NCBI GenBank assembly: GCA_001604185.1
Contig: LVAV01000054.1
Span: 124,001 to 188,000, forward strand
DNA length: 64,000 nt
Direction of reading: 5' to 3'
Source: Clostridiales bacterium Firm_16
GTDB taxonomy: Bacteria; Bacillota; Clostridia; Saccharofermentanales; Saccharofermentanaceae
Every line of letters begins with the position of its first letter. Position 1 is the first letter of the stretch. The notes below the pieces were generated by a model that saw only the letters and a program-made list of their open reading frames with translations, did no database searches and was not told the origin of the DNA. Shown in pieces: positions 16,672 to 24,993 of the stretch. A program made the position numbers and the translations under genes.

Positions 16672-19134
16672 ATGAAGTGTTTTTCAGGAAGCAAAGTGAA
16701 GCGGATCGTGGTGGGTGTGCTGGCTTCGTCGATGGTTTTTGCGTTGGCTTCGTGTAAGAAGAACGACCCGGAAAACAGTGTGTCGCCTTCTGGTGAGAGT
16801 GCGGGTTCGCAGGTTGAGCCGCAAGGAACGGGAAACGCCGGCCAGGCTGCTTATGTGCCGCATCCTGACGGAGTGATCCTAGAGACAGATCCGTACTATG
16901 CAGATACGGAGATCGAGATTTCTTTTCCTTTAGATGAAACCAAAAAACTGGAACGTCAGCATGTTGCCGGGTTTCGGTATTTCGATGATTTTTTGATTGC
17001 AACGGGAAGTACATCCTACGAAATCCCGAAGGAAGTGCAGGAAAAACTGGAAAGTCAGGATTTTTCCATCGATGCCTTGAAGGAACGTGATGCGCTTGCA
17101 TATGAGTATACTCATCCGGAGTACGGTATTTTCGATTATTCGGGCAAGTATATTGCCAGACTGGAAATGAATGTCAGCGAGGAACTGAATAATATCATTC
17201 AGCTGAAGGATGGACGTCTTCTGGCGTGGGGACAGTTTCTGAACCGGAATACGGATAAGCGTGTCGGTTACTTGTGGTTCTTTGATGCAAAGACCGGGAA
17301 ACGCACGGATAAGGTCAAGCTTACCGGTTTGGTCGAAGGTTTCAATATTATAGAACTGGCGAACGGAGATCTTGTGCTTCGTACCTGGGATACACTATAC
17401 GAAATTGATCTCAAAGGGAAAAACAAGCATGTGATTATTATGAATTCTCAGCCGGAATCTGTCTGTCAGATCGGCGATACGATCTATGTGGAGATGGTCA
17501 AATACACGGCTGATGGCGAAACCAGAACGCTTTACGAAGCGGATATGCAGAACAATAAATTGATTGCGCCTAAAAAAGAACTGAAAGTGCCGATGAAAGT
17601 ATCCTACACTTCTGATGCGGCTTATGATATCGGAACGAACGGCCTTCTGAAATGGGATCTTCAGACAGGTGAGCAGACGCAGGTCTTCCTTTGGAGCGAT
17701 ACAGATATTCCACAGGGCAACATCGGGAATCCTTTTGTAAAATCGGATACGGAGTTTTATTTTACTAAAGCGAAAGAAGTCAAACTTGGCGCCGGTCGGT
17801 CCACGCATACGCATTCTCTCGTAAAGCTTGAAAAAACAGAGAAGAATCCGTATGCCGGGCGAAAAGTACTGTCGCTTGGAGCTTATGAACTTCGGGGGGT
17901 GTATGAGCGCGCAGTGATCGAGTACAACAAGAAACCGGAGAGTAAGACGCGGGTGCTGATCTATGACCATACCGGAGATATCAGTTCCGGAAGCGCGTAT
18001 AGCAAAGCACGCGCCGATATTGCCGATCACGTACTTCTGGATATGAAGTCGGGAAATGGACCGGATATCCTGATGAATTTTTATGATTACGGAAAGTTCA
18101 ATTCGGAGCACGTACTGGTGGATCTGAATACGTATCTTGATGGTACGGACGGGCTCGACAGAAGCCTCTACTTCGACAACGTGATGCGTGCTTTTGAAGA
18201 GGACGGAAAACTATTTATGCTTCCGCTTTCCGTGCAATTCAATGCTTTGCTTACGAATAAGAATACGATGAACGGGAAAACGGATCTTACGATCGATGCT
18301 TTTTCAGAAATGCTTACAACATTCCCGGACAATGTTCTCCCGTTTTTCTCTACCGGCGGAAATGAAGTCAACTATCTTCTCACGATGGTGTCGCAGGATT
18401 TCAGTCACTATGTGGATTACAACAAATATGAAGCGCATTTTGACAGCGAGGATTTCATCAAGCTTCTTAAGATCAGCAAACAATGTGACCGGCCTGTCAG
18501 TAACAGCACGTTCGAAAGCATTATGGAATCTTTAAACCTTGATAACATGTACAACTACCATGACTCAACAGATGCAGTGATGGATGCAGGATTGTGCGCC
18601 TTTTCCTTCTTCAGCAGCCGAAGCCTATACGATTACGGACGTTGCGCAGATCTTTGCGGAGGAGATCCGTGCGTGATCGGATGGCCGACATCCCGAGGTT
18701 CGGGATTGGGTGCTTCTGCCACGGTAACGATTTCGATTTCGGCGTTTTCCAAAAATCAGAGCGAAGCATGGGATTTTGTCCGTTACATGATGCAACCGGA
18801 TGTGCTGGAAAAGATTTCCGATGAGAACTCGGCTTTCGCCGTCAGCATCAACCGTGAATGTCTGAAGCACGCAAATGAACTGAATATCTGGGATTATGAG
18901 GTTGAGGTGAAAGAGAACGGGCGAAGCATGAATTCCGCTCCGCTAAATGCAGATGAGGCCGCGAAGTTCGTTGGTCTTGTGGAGCGAATCGGGAATCCTG
19001 TCTGCATGCCGGAGTCAATCAAAGAGATCATTCAGGAAGAGGCGCCGGCCTACTTCGATGGCTCTAAGACGGCGGAAGCGGTCGCTGCGAATATCCAGAG
19101 CCGCGTGGCAACGATGGTTGCCGAGGAGAAATAA
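16672..19134 (+). CDS. large extracellular solute-binding lipoprotein, paralogue of the one at 11145-13622
   Basis: 820 residues; the start MKCFSGSKVKR is chosen because GGGAGG lies just upstream. The lipoprotein signal ends LASC with the lipid cysteine at residue 28, then an Asn/Ser/Gly/Gln spacer. About residues 75-400 form a repetitive beta-rich domain, and the rest resembles a type-1 solute-binding protein (VLLDMKSGNGPDILMNFYDYG, AWDFVRYMMQPDVLEKIS). The architecture and length equal the minus-strand gene on the other side of pflB. No transporter genes are near, so it may use a distant permease or act as a sensor (inference). It is flanked by terminator-like hairpins on both sides and is probably monocistronic. 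Confidence 0.78.
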   Translation: MKCFSGSKVKRIVVGVLASSMVFALASCKKNDPENSVSPSGESAGSQVEPQGTGNAGQAAYVPHPDGVILETDPYYADTEIEISFPLDETKKLERQHVAGFRYFDDFLIATGSTSYEIPKEVQEKLESQDFSIDALKERDALAYEYTHPEYGIFDYSGKYIARLEMNVSEELNNIIQLKDGRLLAWGQFLNRNTDKRVGYLWFFDAKTGKRTDKVKLTGLVEGFNIIELANGDLVLRTWDTLYEIDLKGKNKHVIIMNSQPESVCQIGDTIYVEMVKYTADGETRTLYEADMQNNKLIAPKKELKVPMKVSYTSDAAYDIGTNGLLKWDLQTGEQTQVFLWSDTDIPQGNIGNPFVKSDTEFYFTKAKEVKLGAGRSTHTHSLVKLEKTEKNPYAGRKVLSLGAYELRGVYERAVIEYNKKPESKTRVLIYDHTGDISSGSAYSKARADIADHVLLDMKSGNGPDILMNFYDYGKFNSEHVLVDLNTYLDGTDGLDRSLYFDNVMRAFEEDGKLFMLPLSVQFNALLTNKNTMNGKTDLTIDAFSEMLTTFPDNVLPFFSTGGNEVNYLLTMVSQDFSHYVDYNKYEAHFDSEDFIKLLKISKQCDRPVSNSTFESIMESLNLDNMYNYHDSTDAVMDAGLCAFSFFSSRSLYDYGRCADLCGGDPCVIGWPTSRGSGLGASATVTISISAFSKNQSEAWDFVRYMMQPDVLEKISDENSAFAVSINRECLKHANELNIWDYEVEVKENGRSMNSAPLNADEAAKFVGLVERIGNPVCMPESIKEIIQEEAPAYFDGSKTAEAVAANIQSRVATMVAEEK

Positions 19135-19171
19135 CCATTCCTCTCGCGCAGAACGTTTATTGTTTTCAACT

Positions 19172-19285
19172 CGCTCCTCATATGAGACAATAATGAGGAG
19201 CGATTCCGCCCTCGCGGGAGCAGAGGCTTCTATAGAATTCTCCGATAGCTTCTCACAAAGCTATCGATGAGCGATTCCGCAGGAG
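19172..19285. terminator. two inverted repeats between the lipoprotein gene and pflA
   Basis: TCGCTCCTCAT (from 19172) pairs with ATGAGGAGCGA near 19193-19203, and CGATAGCTT pairs with AAGCTATCG about 19243-19268. GAGCGATTCCGC occurs at 19198 and again at 19269. T runs are short, so this may be a processing or attenuation signal rather than a full terminator. Confidence 0.45.
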
Positions 19286-19330
19286 CGGAGCGACGAGGAC
19301 CAGCGAAGAGATAATTTGTGAGAAGCTTAT

Positions 19331-20095
19331 ATGAAGAATTCTGTAAAAGGTTATGTGCACTCTATTGAGACTCTCGGTGCCGTGGACGGGCCGGGGCTTC
19401 GGTTCGTGTTGTTTCTTCAGGGCTGTCCGCTTCGTTGCAAGTTCTGTCATAACCCGGATACCTGGCGTTTCGAGGGCGGGGAGGAAGTGACGGTGGAGCA
19501 GCAGGTGAAGCAGATCCTGCGGTACCGCACCTATATCCAAAGTGGTGGTGTGACCATCTCCGGTGGCGAGCCGCTTCGGCAGGCGGAGTTTGTTCTGGCC
19601 ATGATCCGCGCGCTGCATGAAGAAGGTATCCACGTGGCTATCGACACCTCCGGGATCTACTGTGAGGGCGTGGCATTGGAGGCCGCGATGGAAGCAGACC
19701 TTCTGCTTCTGGATATCAAGAGTTTCGATATGGAGAGAGCGAAAGAACTGACGGGCTTTACCACGGAGCACGCGTGGCGGCTTCTGCAGGCTCGGCAGGA
19801 TGCGGGAAAACCCGTGTGGATCAGACACGTCATGGTGCCCGGCATCACGCTTGTCGATAAACAATCAGATGGAAGAGCTTTTGCAACAGAAGAGGAGTGG
19901 CGCAGAGCCAACGAAGAATTGCTGGGCGGAATCGAGAAGCTGAAGAGTTTTTCCTGCGTCGAGCGGATCGACTTGCTGCCGTTCCACAAAATGGGCGAGT
20001 TCAAGTACGAAGAACTGCATTTCCCTTATGAATTGAAGGACACGGAGGAGCCGGACGAGCAGGTCGTGGAGTGGGCGGAGAACGCACTTCGGTAG
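19331..20095 (+). CDS. pflA: pyruvate formate-lyase activating enzyme
   Basis: 254 residues of the radical SAM superfamily. CxxxCxxC is at C32, C36 and C39 (GCPLRCKFCHNPDTW), which binds the 4Fe-4S cluster that cleaves S-adenosylmethionine. VTISGGEPL and the C-terminal part match PflA. It installs the glycyl radical on G711 of PflB. The start MKNSVKGYVHSIETLGAVDGP is typical of the family; GAGAAGC is a modest ribosome site. The gene is not directly next to pflB, as it usually is, but follows the solute-binding lipoprotein gene. Confidence 0.95.
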   Translation: MKNSVKGYVHSIETLGAVDGPGLRFVLFLQGCPLRCKFCHNPDTWRFEGGEEVTVEQQVKQILRYRTYIQSGGVTISGGEPLRQAEFVLAMIRALHEEGIHVAIDTSGIYCEGVALEAAMEADLLLLDIKSFDMERAKELTGFTTEHAWRLLQARQDAGKPVWIRHVMVPGITLVDKQSDGRAFATEEEWRRANEELLGGIEKLKSFSCVERIDLLPFHKMGEFKYEELHFPYELKDTEEPDEQVVEWAENALR

Positions 20096-20273
20096 AGAAG
20101 CCTTTTGGTTTTTCATGGAAAGCCTGGGAGTAGATAATTGATGTGCTATTCCAATGCCACATATCTTTATGTTAATCCCAAGGAAGCGTGGCGTATCTCT
20201 GGTTTCAGTCAGAACGCGGAATCGCAAATCAATATCAATCTTCGTAAGTGAAATCAAAAAACAGCAATCAACA

Positions 20274-21422
20274 TCAACCAGCGTAATTGGACTCGATGTA
20301 TTCGTAGATCATCTTGGAGACTTCGCCCATGATGCTCTTGGCGCGGGCGGCGTCGCCACTCTCGGTCAGGAGAGCGAGGACGTAATCTTCGGTACCGAAG
20401 ACGATACCGAGATCGTTGTAGGTTGCGCCGTTGAAGCCGACTTTGTGAGCGACTTTGACGGAAGAAGGAACACCACCCGGTACACCCCAGGAATACTCGG
20501 TGTTACACAGATCGTCGATCAGCGGTCCATAGTGCTCCGGATTCTTCTTATAATCGTTGTACAGATGCTCGGCGTACTTGGCCATGTCGATGGCGCTGGT
20601 TCTGCGCATACCGGTCTTCTCGGCACCGGTGTAATCTGTATAAGTTGCTTTGCTTCGATAATCTACAACACAGCTGATGGTCTTCAGGAATGTGTTGTTG
20701 ATAGAATCCTCGCCACCAAGACGACGGATGACCATGTTGGTACCACAGTTATCGGAGATCGTGATGGAGAGATGAGATACCTGCTGAAGCGTGTACTCTG
20801 TTCCGTCTGCAGAATTCTGGATCGTACCTGTGCCGTACTCCAGATCGCCGCCTTCTACACCATCCTTGTAAGGCGTTGCTTTGTAAGCCATCTTCTCGTC
20901 CAGCTTCAACTCGCCGGATTCGGCCTTCTCGTAAAGATATGTGTTATACGCGAGCTTAATTGAACTTGCCGCGATGATCGGCTGAGTCTCTTTGTAACCC
21001 AGTGTCTCGTTATTGCTCATGTTAATGTAGTACACGGCGTAGCGGCCGGACTGCTTGCTGAGATAATCGTTGATCTTGGTCTGCAGTGCAGAAAGATTTG
21101 CGGCTCTTGTCTCCGCATCGACGGTCTGCGTCTTGGAAGGTGCAGTGGTCTCGGCCGGCGTAGTTTCTTCGCTGGAAGCAGAAGTATCGAGAGTGATCAG
21201 ATTACCGGAAGCATCTGTCTCCGCACCGGAAGTTGCAACAGTAGTAACCTTGGTCTCGGGAGTATCTTCTTTCAAAGACATAAGCTTGCTGATGAAGATG
21301 ATGTCGCTGATGACGCAGCACATGCAGATCGCAAGACATATTATGACGAAATTCCTCCTCTTGGTCTGATTACTTCTTCTGGAACTGTAGATGTTATAGC
21401 CTGAGTTGGAAGAATGCTTCAC
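20274..21422 (-). CDS. membrane-anchored serine hydrolase of the class A beta-lactamase fold
   Basis: The start GTG at 21422 is preceded by AAGGAG seven bases away; upstream in-frame ATGs have no site. The 382-residue product has a basic N-terminus, a transmembrane anchor at about 24-48, a Thr/Ser/Glu spacer (55-105) and a beta-lactamase2-type domain (105-382). Active-site motifs are S153-S-I-K156, S223-D-N225 and H326-K-V-G329, matching SxxK, SDN and KxG. Such clostridial proteins may hydrolyse beta-lactams or act as peptidoglycan DD-peptidase-like enzymes. There is no sign of an adjacent sensor kinase/BlaR, so resistance is not established. Confidence 0.8.
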   Translation of the reverse strand: MKHSSNSGYNIYSSRRSNQTKRRNFVIICLAICMCCVISDIIFISKLMSLKEDTPETKVTTVATSGAETDASGNLITLDTSASSEETTPAETTAPSKTQTVDAETRAANLSALQTKINDYLSKQSGRYAVYYINMSNNETLGYKETQPIIAASSIKLAYNTYLYEKAESGELKLDEKMAYKATPYKDGVEGGDLEYGTGTIQNSADGTEYTLQQVSHLSITISDNCGTNMVIRRLGGEDSINNTFLKTISCVVDYRSKATYTDYTGAEKTGMRRTSAIDMAKYAEHLYNDYKKNPEHYGPLIDDLCNTEYSWGVPGGVPSSVKVAHKVGFNGATYNDLGIVFGTEDYVLALLTESGDAARAKSIMGEVSKMIYEYIESNYAG

Positions 21423-21838
21423 GATTGATCTCCTTGATATATGCGTCGCGGTCATGCTCGTCAGGTCGAAGACCTCAGTGGCGCAAACCACGTTATCTGT
21501 AATGTTTGTAGCTGATTTCCTGGATGTGAAATCAGTATAGCATCGCTAAGTTACGATTCAATTTGCTTATTGTAACAAGACGTATACAGAAGTTCAAGTA
21601 AAACTCTTTTGCTAAATCGATGCAAAAACTCTCGTTTCGTGTGGTTGAAAACCGCTGGTATGAGTACCTTTCGGGTTTTGGCTTTTCGAACTTCGGTGAC
21701 AGTATTGTCACTTGGGAAGCGGTAGAATGACTACGACGGATGAAGAGAATATTACAGAGAATTTGTTCCGACAGTCGAAAACGAAAGATGGGTGCGCAAG
21801 TGGCGTGTAGGAAATCAGTCAGCAGACGCCCGGCGCCA
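21423..21838. other. intergenic stretch upstream of the serine hydrolase
   Basis: No gene is supported in these 416 bases. They include the promoter/operator at 21512-21561 listed separately. The rest (21562-21838) shows no clear signal; the GGDEF gene on the same strand ends at 21839. Confidence 0.6.
21512..21561 (-). promoter_or_regulatory. promoter with overlapping palindrome for the serine hydrolase gene
   Basis: On the minus strand TTGAAT (21556-21561), a 16-base spacer and TATACT (21534-21539) form a promoter. CTGATTTC (21512-21519) and GAAATCAG (21528-21535) are a perfect 8-base inverted repeat that covers the expected start point, as repressor operators do. Confidence 0.5.
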
Positions 21839-23125
21839 TCACTCCGACCACTTTTCCGACAGGGAAGGAACGCAGTTGGCTTTCGCCTTGCGAAGTGTGT
21901 CGGTAATCGGTGCATCCGGATCCGTGCGGGTAGCAAAAGCAATGTGTACGCGGAGGGGGATGCCGTTTACGGTCACGCCCGGGAACTGGCACTTGCAGAT
22001 GTTGGTGAAAGCCTCCGCTTTCTCGGATTCCGTCTCCGGCATCAGGACGATGAATTCATCACTTTCCCAGCGTGCCACCATGCCGTTATCTTTCACGGCT
22101 TTGGAGATGATCTCGCCGACCTTGATCAGCAGGAGATCGCCGGTCTCGCGGCCGTAATTCTCATTGATCTGATGCATACCGCAGATATCCGCCACGATGA
22201 GACTGTAGGGACAGATTTTTTCACGGTCGGCCTTAGCAAAAACATCCTCACAGTAAGCGCGGTTATAAAGCTCGGTGAGGGGGTCGTGATAACTCAGGAA
22301 CAGGTTCTTGCTCTGGGCCTGCTTCAGCGGCGTGATGTTGTTGGTAAAACAGGAGATACCGATGATCTTTCTGTCGGCGTTCAGGATCGGAGCGTAGAAG
22401 GTCTGCCAGTAGGTGGCTGTGCGGTCATTGTCTCCGTACTTCTCTGTGTGGGAGATATATTCACCGGACAGGACTCGCTGCAGGTCATTCTTCATGCCTT
22501 CCATGATCTGCGGTTCCGAGAAAACATCCAGGATGCTTTGTCCGACCTGGATCTCTTTCTTCCAGATTCGCAGCATGGAGTACTTATGACGGTTATTAAA
22601 TGAAGTATAGCGGAACTCGGTATCGAGGGTGTAGACGATCATGTCCGGGACGGTCTCCATCATGGAGTTCTGGATAGCCTGCCACTCTTCCGCTTTCGAC
22701 TGGGAACGTTCACGATCTTGTTCCAGGTGAAAAGAATTGGCAAACTGGGAGCAGAAGAGGCGGTACATGATGAAGGCCAGAATCAGTGCATAGGTGAAAT
22801 CCTTGATGATCAGCACCAGACGGACATCATCCGATGCATCCAGGACCGACGTAACGACGGTATGACTTACGGCGATCCAGATCAGTGTGATCAGTGCGAA
22901 GAAAAGCACCGACAGGATACTGCTTCGGATGAAGGGAAGAGAGATCTTCTGCCAGAGGGACATTTTCTTCTCTTCAGAAGTGAAGGGCTCGGTGGCGGAA
23001 ACGTCCGCATCAGACGCCGCCTTGCCCGGTTTCTCCGGTGCCGGCGTCGACGGGGTATATTTAGGATCGTTAGGATCGATCCCCGCTTCTTCGCGTAGTT
23101 TTCTCAGATCGTCTTTATATGACAT
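21839..23125 (-). CDS. membrane PAS-GGDEF protein with degenerate GGDEF motif
   Basis: 428 residues. A hydrophilic N-terminus is followed by two transmembrane segments (about 66-90 and 103-125), a PAS domain (about 155-268, MMETVPDMIVYTLDTEFRY) and a GGDEF domain (about 277-428) starting HDPLTELYNRAYCEDVF. GGDEF domains make cyclic di-GMP from GTP. Here the active-site loop reads RWESDEF at 352-358, with E-S in place of G-G, so cyclase activity is unlikely; it may bind GTP or serve as a receptor. The start has only a weak GGCGG site. It is transcribed alone, divergent from scfA. Confidence 0.82.
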   Translation of the reverse strand: MSYKDDLRKLREEAGIDPNDPKYTPSTPAPEKPGKAASDADVSATEPFTSEEKKMSLWQKISLPFIRSSILSVLFFALITLIWIAVSHTVVTSVLDASDDVRLVLIIKDFTYALILAFIMYRLFCSQFANSFHLEQDRERSQSKAEEWQAIQNSMMETVPDMIVYTLDTEFRYTSFNNRHKYSMLRIWKKEIQVGQSILDVFSEPQIMEGMKNDLQRVLSGEYISHTEKYGDNDRTATYWQTFYAPILNADRKIIGISCFTNNITPLKQAQSKNLFLSYHDPLTELYNRAYCEDVFAKADREKICPYSLIVADICGMHQINENYGRETGDLLLIKVGEIISKAVKDNGMVARWESDEFIVLMPETESEKAEAFTNICKCQFPGVTVNGIPLRVHIAFATRTDPDAPITDTLRKAKANCVPSLSEKWSE

Positions 23126-23215
23126 AGTATGAAATACCGCCCTCCGACTTTCATTATAACATTTCGGAAAGGGAGAACAAGGCGGGATTTGTAGGTTTTG
23201 CCTAAGGCTTCATGG

Positions 23216-23244
23216 TTGACACCAATCATGGTGCATGCTAATAT
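23216..23244 (+). promoter_or_regulatory. scfA promoter
   Basis: A perfect TTGACA (23216-23221), a 17-base spacer and TAATAT (23239-23244) stand 33 bases before the scfA start. Confidence 0.65.
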
Positions 23245-23277
23245 TTTCATAGCATTTAATGAGTGAGGTATACTTTC

Positions 23278-23421
23278 ATGGAGCATATTAAGACTATTGA
23301 AACACGTAACCTTTGCGAGAGCGCTAAGAACGGTGGTTGCGGCGAGTGCCAGACATCCTGCCAGTCTGCCTGCAAGACATCCTGCGGTATCGCAAATCAG
23401 CAGTGCGAGAACAAGAAGTAA
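23278..23421 (+). CDS. scfA: SCIFF ranthipeptide precursor
   Basis: 47 residues: it begins MEHIKTIETRNLCESAK and continues with the core CGECQTSCQSACKTSCG, then a last Cys at 43. This is the 'six cysteines in forty-five residues' family, one of the most conserved ribosomal peptides of Clostridia. The family cysteines are C21, C24, C28, C32, C36 and C43; an additional C13 sits in the leader. The radical SAM enzyme encoded 88 bases downstream makes thioether links from cysteines to non-alpha carbons of acceptor residues. A TGAGGT ribosome site precedes the ATG and a good promoter lies upstream. A hairpin terminator follows, so the peptide is probably made in excess over its maturase. The biological role of SCIFF products, thought to be signalling, is not settled. 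Confidence 0.93.
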   Translation: MEHIKTIETRNLCESAKNGGCGECQTSCQSACKTSCGIANQQCENKK

Positions 23422-23454
23422 TTCTTGGGATCGGACATTTCTAAAGAATAAATC

Positions 23455-23498
23455 GCTGTCTTTGGTTCTCAGTTTCTGTAGCAAAGGCAGCTTTTTTA
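23455..23498 (+). terminator. attenuating terminator between scfA and scfB
   Basis: GCTGTCTTTG (23455-23464) pairs with CAAAGGCAGC (one G-U pair) and is followed by six T. It lies just before the scfB ribosome site, so part of transcription should stop here. Confidence 0.8.
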
Positions 23499-23509
23499 TG
23501 GGGTGAACC

Positions 23510-24880
23510 ATGATACATCAATACAAACTCGGTGGATACAATATCGTTCTGGACGTCTGTTCCGGAGCCCTCCACGTCGTGGACGACATCAGCTACGACG
23601 TGATAGAGCTTTTCGAGCAGAAGGATAAGGACGAATTACTCTCTTTCCTGTGTCAGAAATACCCGGCTGCGGATCCTGCTGAGATCGAGGAGTGTTATGC
23701 CCAGGTCGTGGCGCTGAAGGATGTGGGGAAGCTTTTCACACAGGATACTTATGAGCCGATGGCGGGTGAGCTGAAGGCCCGGACTTCCGGTGTCGTGAAG
23801 GCCCTGTGTCTGCACATTGCCCACACCTGCAATCTGAATTGTTCCTACTGCTTCGCGTCCCAGGGCAAATACCACGGCGAGCGGGCGGTGATGAGTTTTG
23901 AAATCGGTAAGCGCGCGCTGGATTTTCTTGTTGAGAATTCCGGTTCCCGTCATAACCTGGAGGTGGACTTCTTCGGCGGTGAGCCGCTGATGAATTTCCA
24001 GGTGGTGAAGGACCTGGTAGCGTATGCGCGGTCCATCGAGAAGGAGAAGGGGAAGAACTTCCGTTTCACCCTGACCACCAACGGCGTGCTGGTGGATGAC
24101 GATGTCATCGATTTTGCCAACCGCGAGTGCAGTAATGTCGTGCTTTCTCTGGACGGACGTAAAGAGATCCATGACCGTTTCCGTGTGGATTTCGCGGGCA
24201 ACGGCAGCTGGGAGAAGATTGTGCCGAAGTTCCAGAAGTTCGTCGAGGCCCGTGGCGGCAAGAATTACTATATGCGTGGCACCTTTACCCACGCCAATCC
24301 GGATTTCCTGGAAGACATCAAGACCATGCTGGACCTGGGCTTTACGGAGCTGAGTATGGAGCCGGTGGTCTGCGCAGAGGACGATCCGTCGAGACTGACG
24401 GAGGAGGACCTGCCTATCGTACTGGATCAGTACGAGAAGCTGGCGGAGCTCATGATCCAGCGGGATAAGGAAGGCAAGCCTTTCACTTTCTATCATTACA
24501 TGATCGATCTCAAGGGCGGACCTTGCATTTATAAGCGTATTTCCGGCTGCGGTTCGGGAACCGAGTATATGGCCGTGACCCCGTGGGGCGACTTGTATCC
24601 TTGCCACCAGTTCGTAGGCGAGGAGAAGTTCTTGCTGGGCAACATCTTCGATGGTGTGAAGAACACCGCCATCCAGGAAGATTTCGCTTCCTGCAATGTT
24701 TATGCCCGTGAAGAATGCAGAAACTGCTGGGCCAGACTGTACTGCTCCGGCGGTTGTGCGGCGAACGCCTATCACGCCACCGGTTCTGTCCGCGGTGTGT
24801 ATAAGTACGGCTGCGAGCTGTTTAAGAAGCGTATCGAGTGCGCGCTGATGGTAGCGATCCATAGAGAACTGGGCGAGTAA
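23510..24880 (+). CDS. scfB: SCIFF radical SAM maturase
   Basis: 456 residues. The N-terminal 90 residues resemble the PqqD-like recognition domain that binds the leader (MIHQYKLGGYNIVLDVCSGA). The radical SAM core has C107-xxx-C111-xx-C114 (HTCNLNCSYCFA) and FFGGEP. The C-terminal SPASM region carries the auxiliary-cluster cysteines C347, C365, C395, C403, C406, C412, C416 and C435 (for example CRNCWARLYCSGGC). This domain order and length fit the SCIFF thioether maturase, acting on the peptide encoded just upstream. GGGGTGAACC precedes the ATG. The next gene follows 113 bases later and may be read through. Confidence 0.95.
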   Translation: MIHQYKLGGYNIVLDVCSGALHVVDDISYDVIELFEQKDKDELLSFLCQKYPAADPAEIEECYAQVVALKDVGKLFTQDTYEPMAGELKARTSGVVKALCLHIAHTCNLNCSYCFASQGKYHGERAVMSFEIGKRALDFLVENSGSRHNLEVDFFGGEPLMNFQVVKDLVAYARSIEKEKGKNFRFTLTTNGVLVDDDVIDFANRECSNVVLSLDGRKEIHDRFRVDFAGNGSWEKIVPKFQKFVEARGGKNYYMRGTFTHANPDFLEDIKTMLDLGFTELSMEPVVCAEDDPSRLTEEDLPIVLDQYEKLAELMIQRDKEGKPFTFYHYMIDLKGGPCIYKRISGCGSGTEYMAVTPWGDLYPCHQFVGEEKFLLGNIFDGVKNTAIQEDFASCNVYAREECRNCWARLYCSGGCAANAYHATGSVRGVYKYGCELFKKRIECALMVAIHRELGE

Positions 24881-24993
24881 GTCCGGCGCTGAGCGGCGGG
24901 CGCGCATGGTCGCACGCGACGGCGCACATCGGCCACAACGGCGCGCCGCTACATCATTGCGGCGGCTCATTAAAGATCAACAGGAGGGAGCAC

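Noticed and set aside
24881-24993. GC-rich inverted repeats after scfB as a terminator
   Set aside because: There is no T run and the pairs are scattered.
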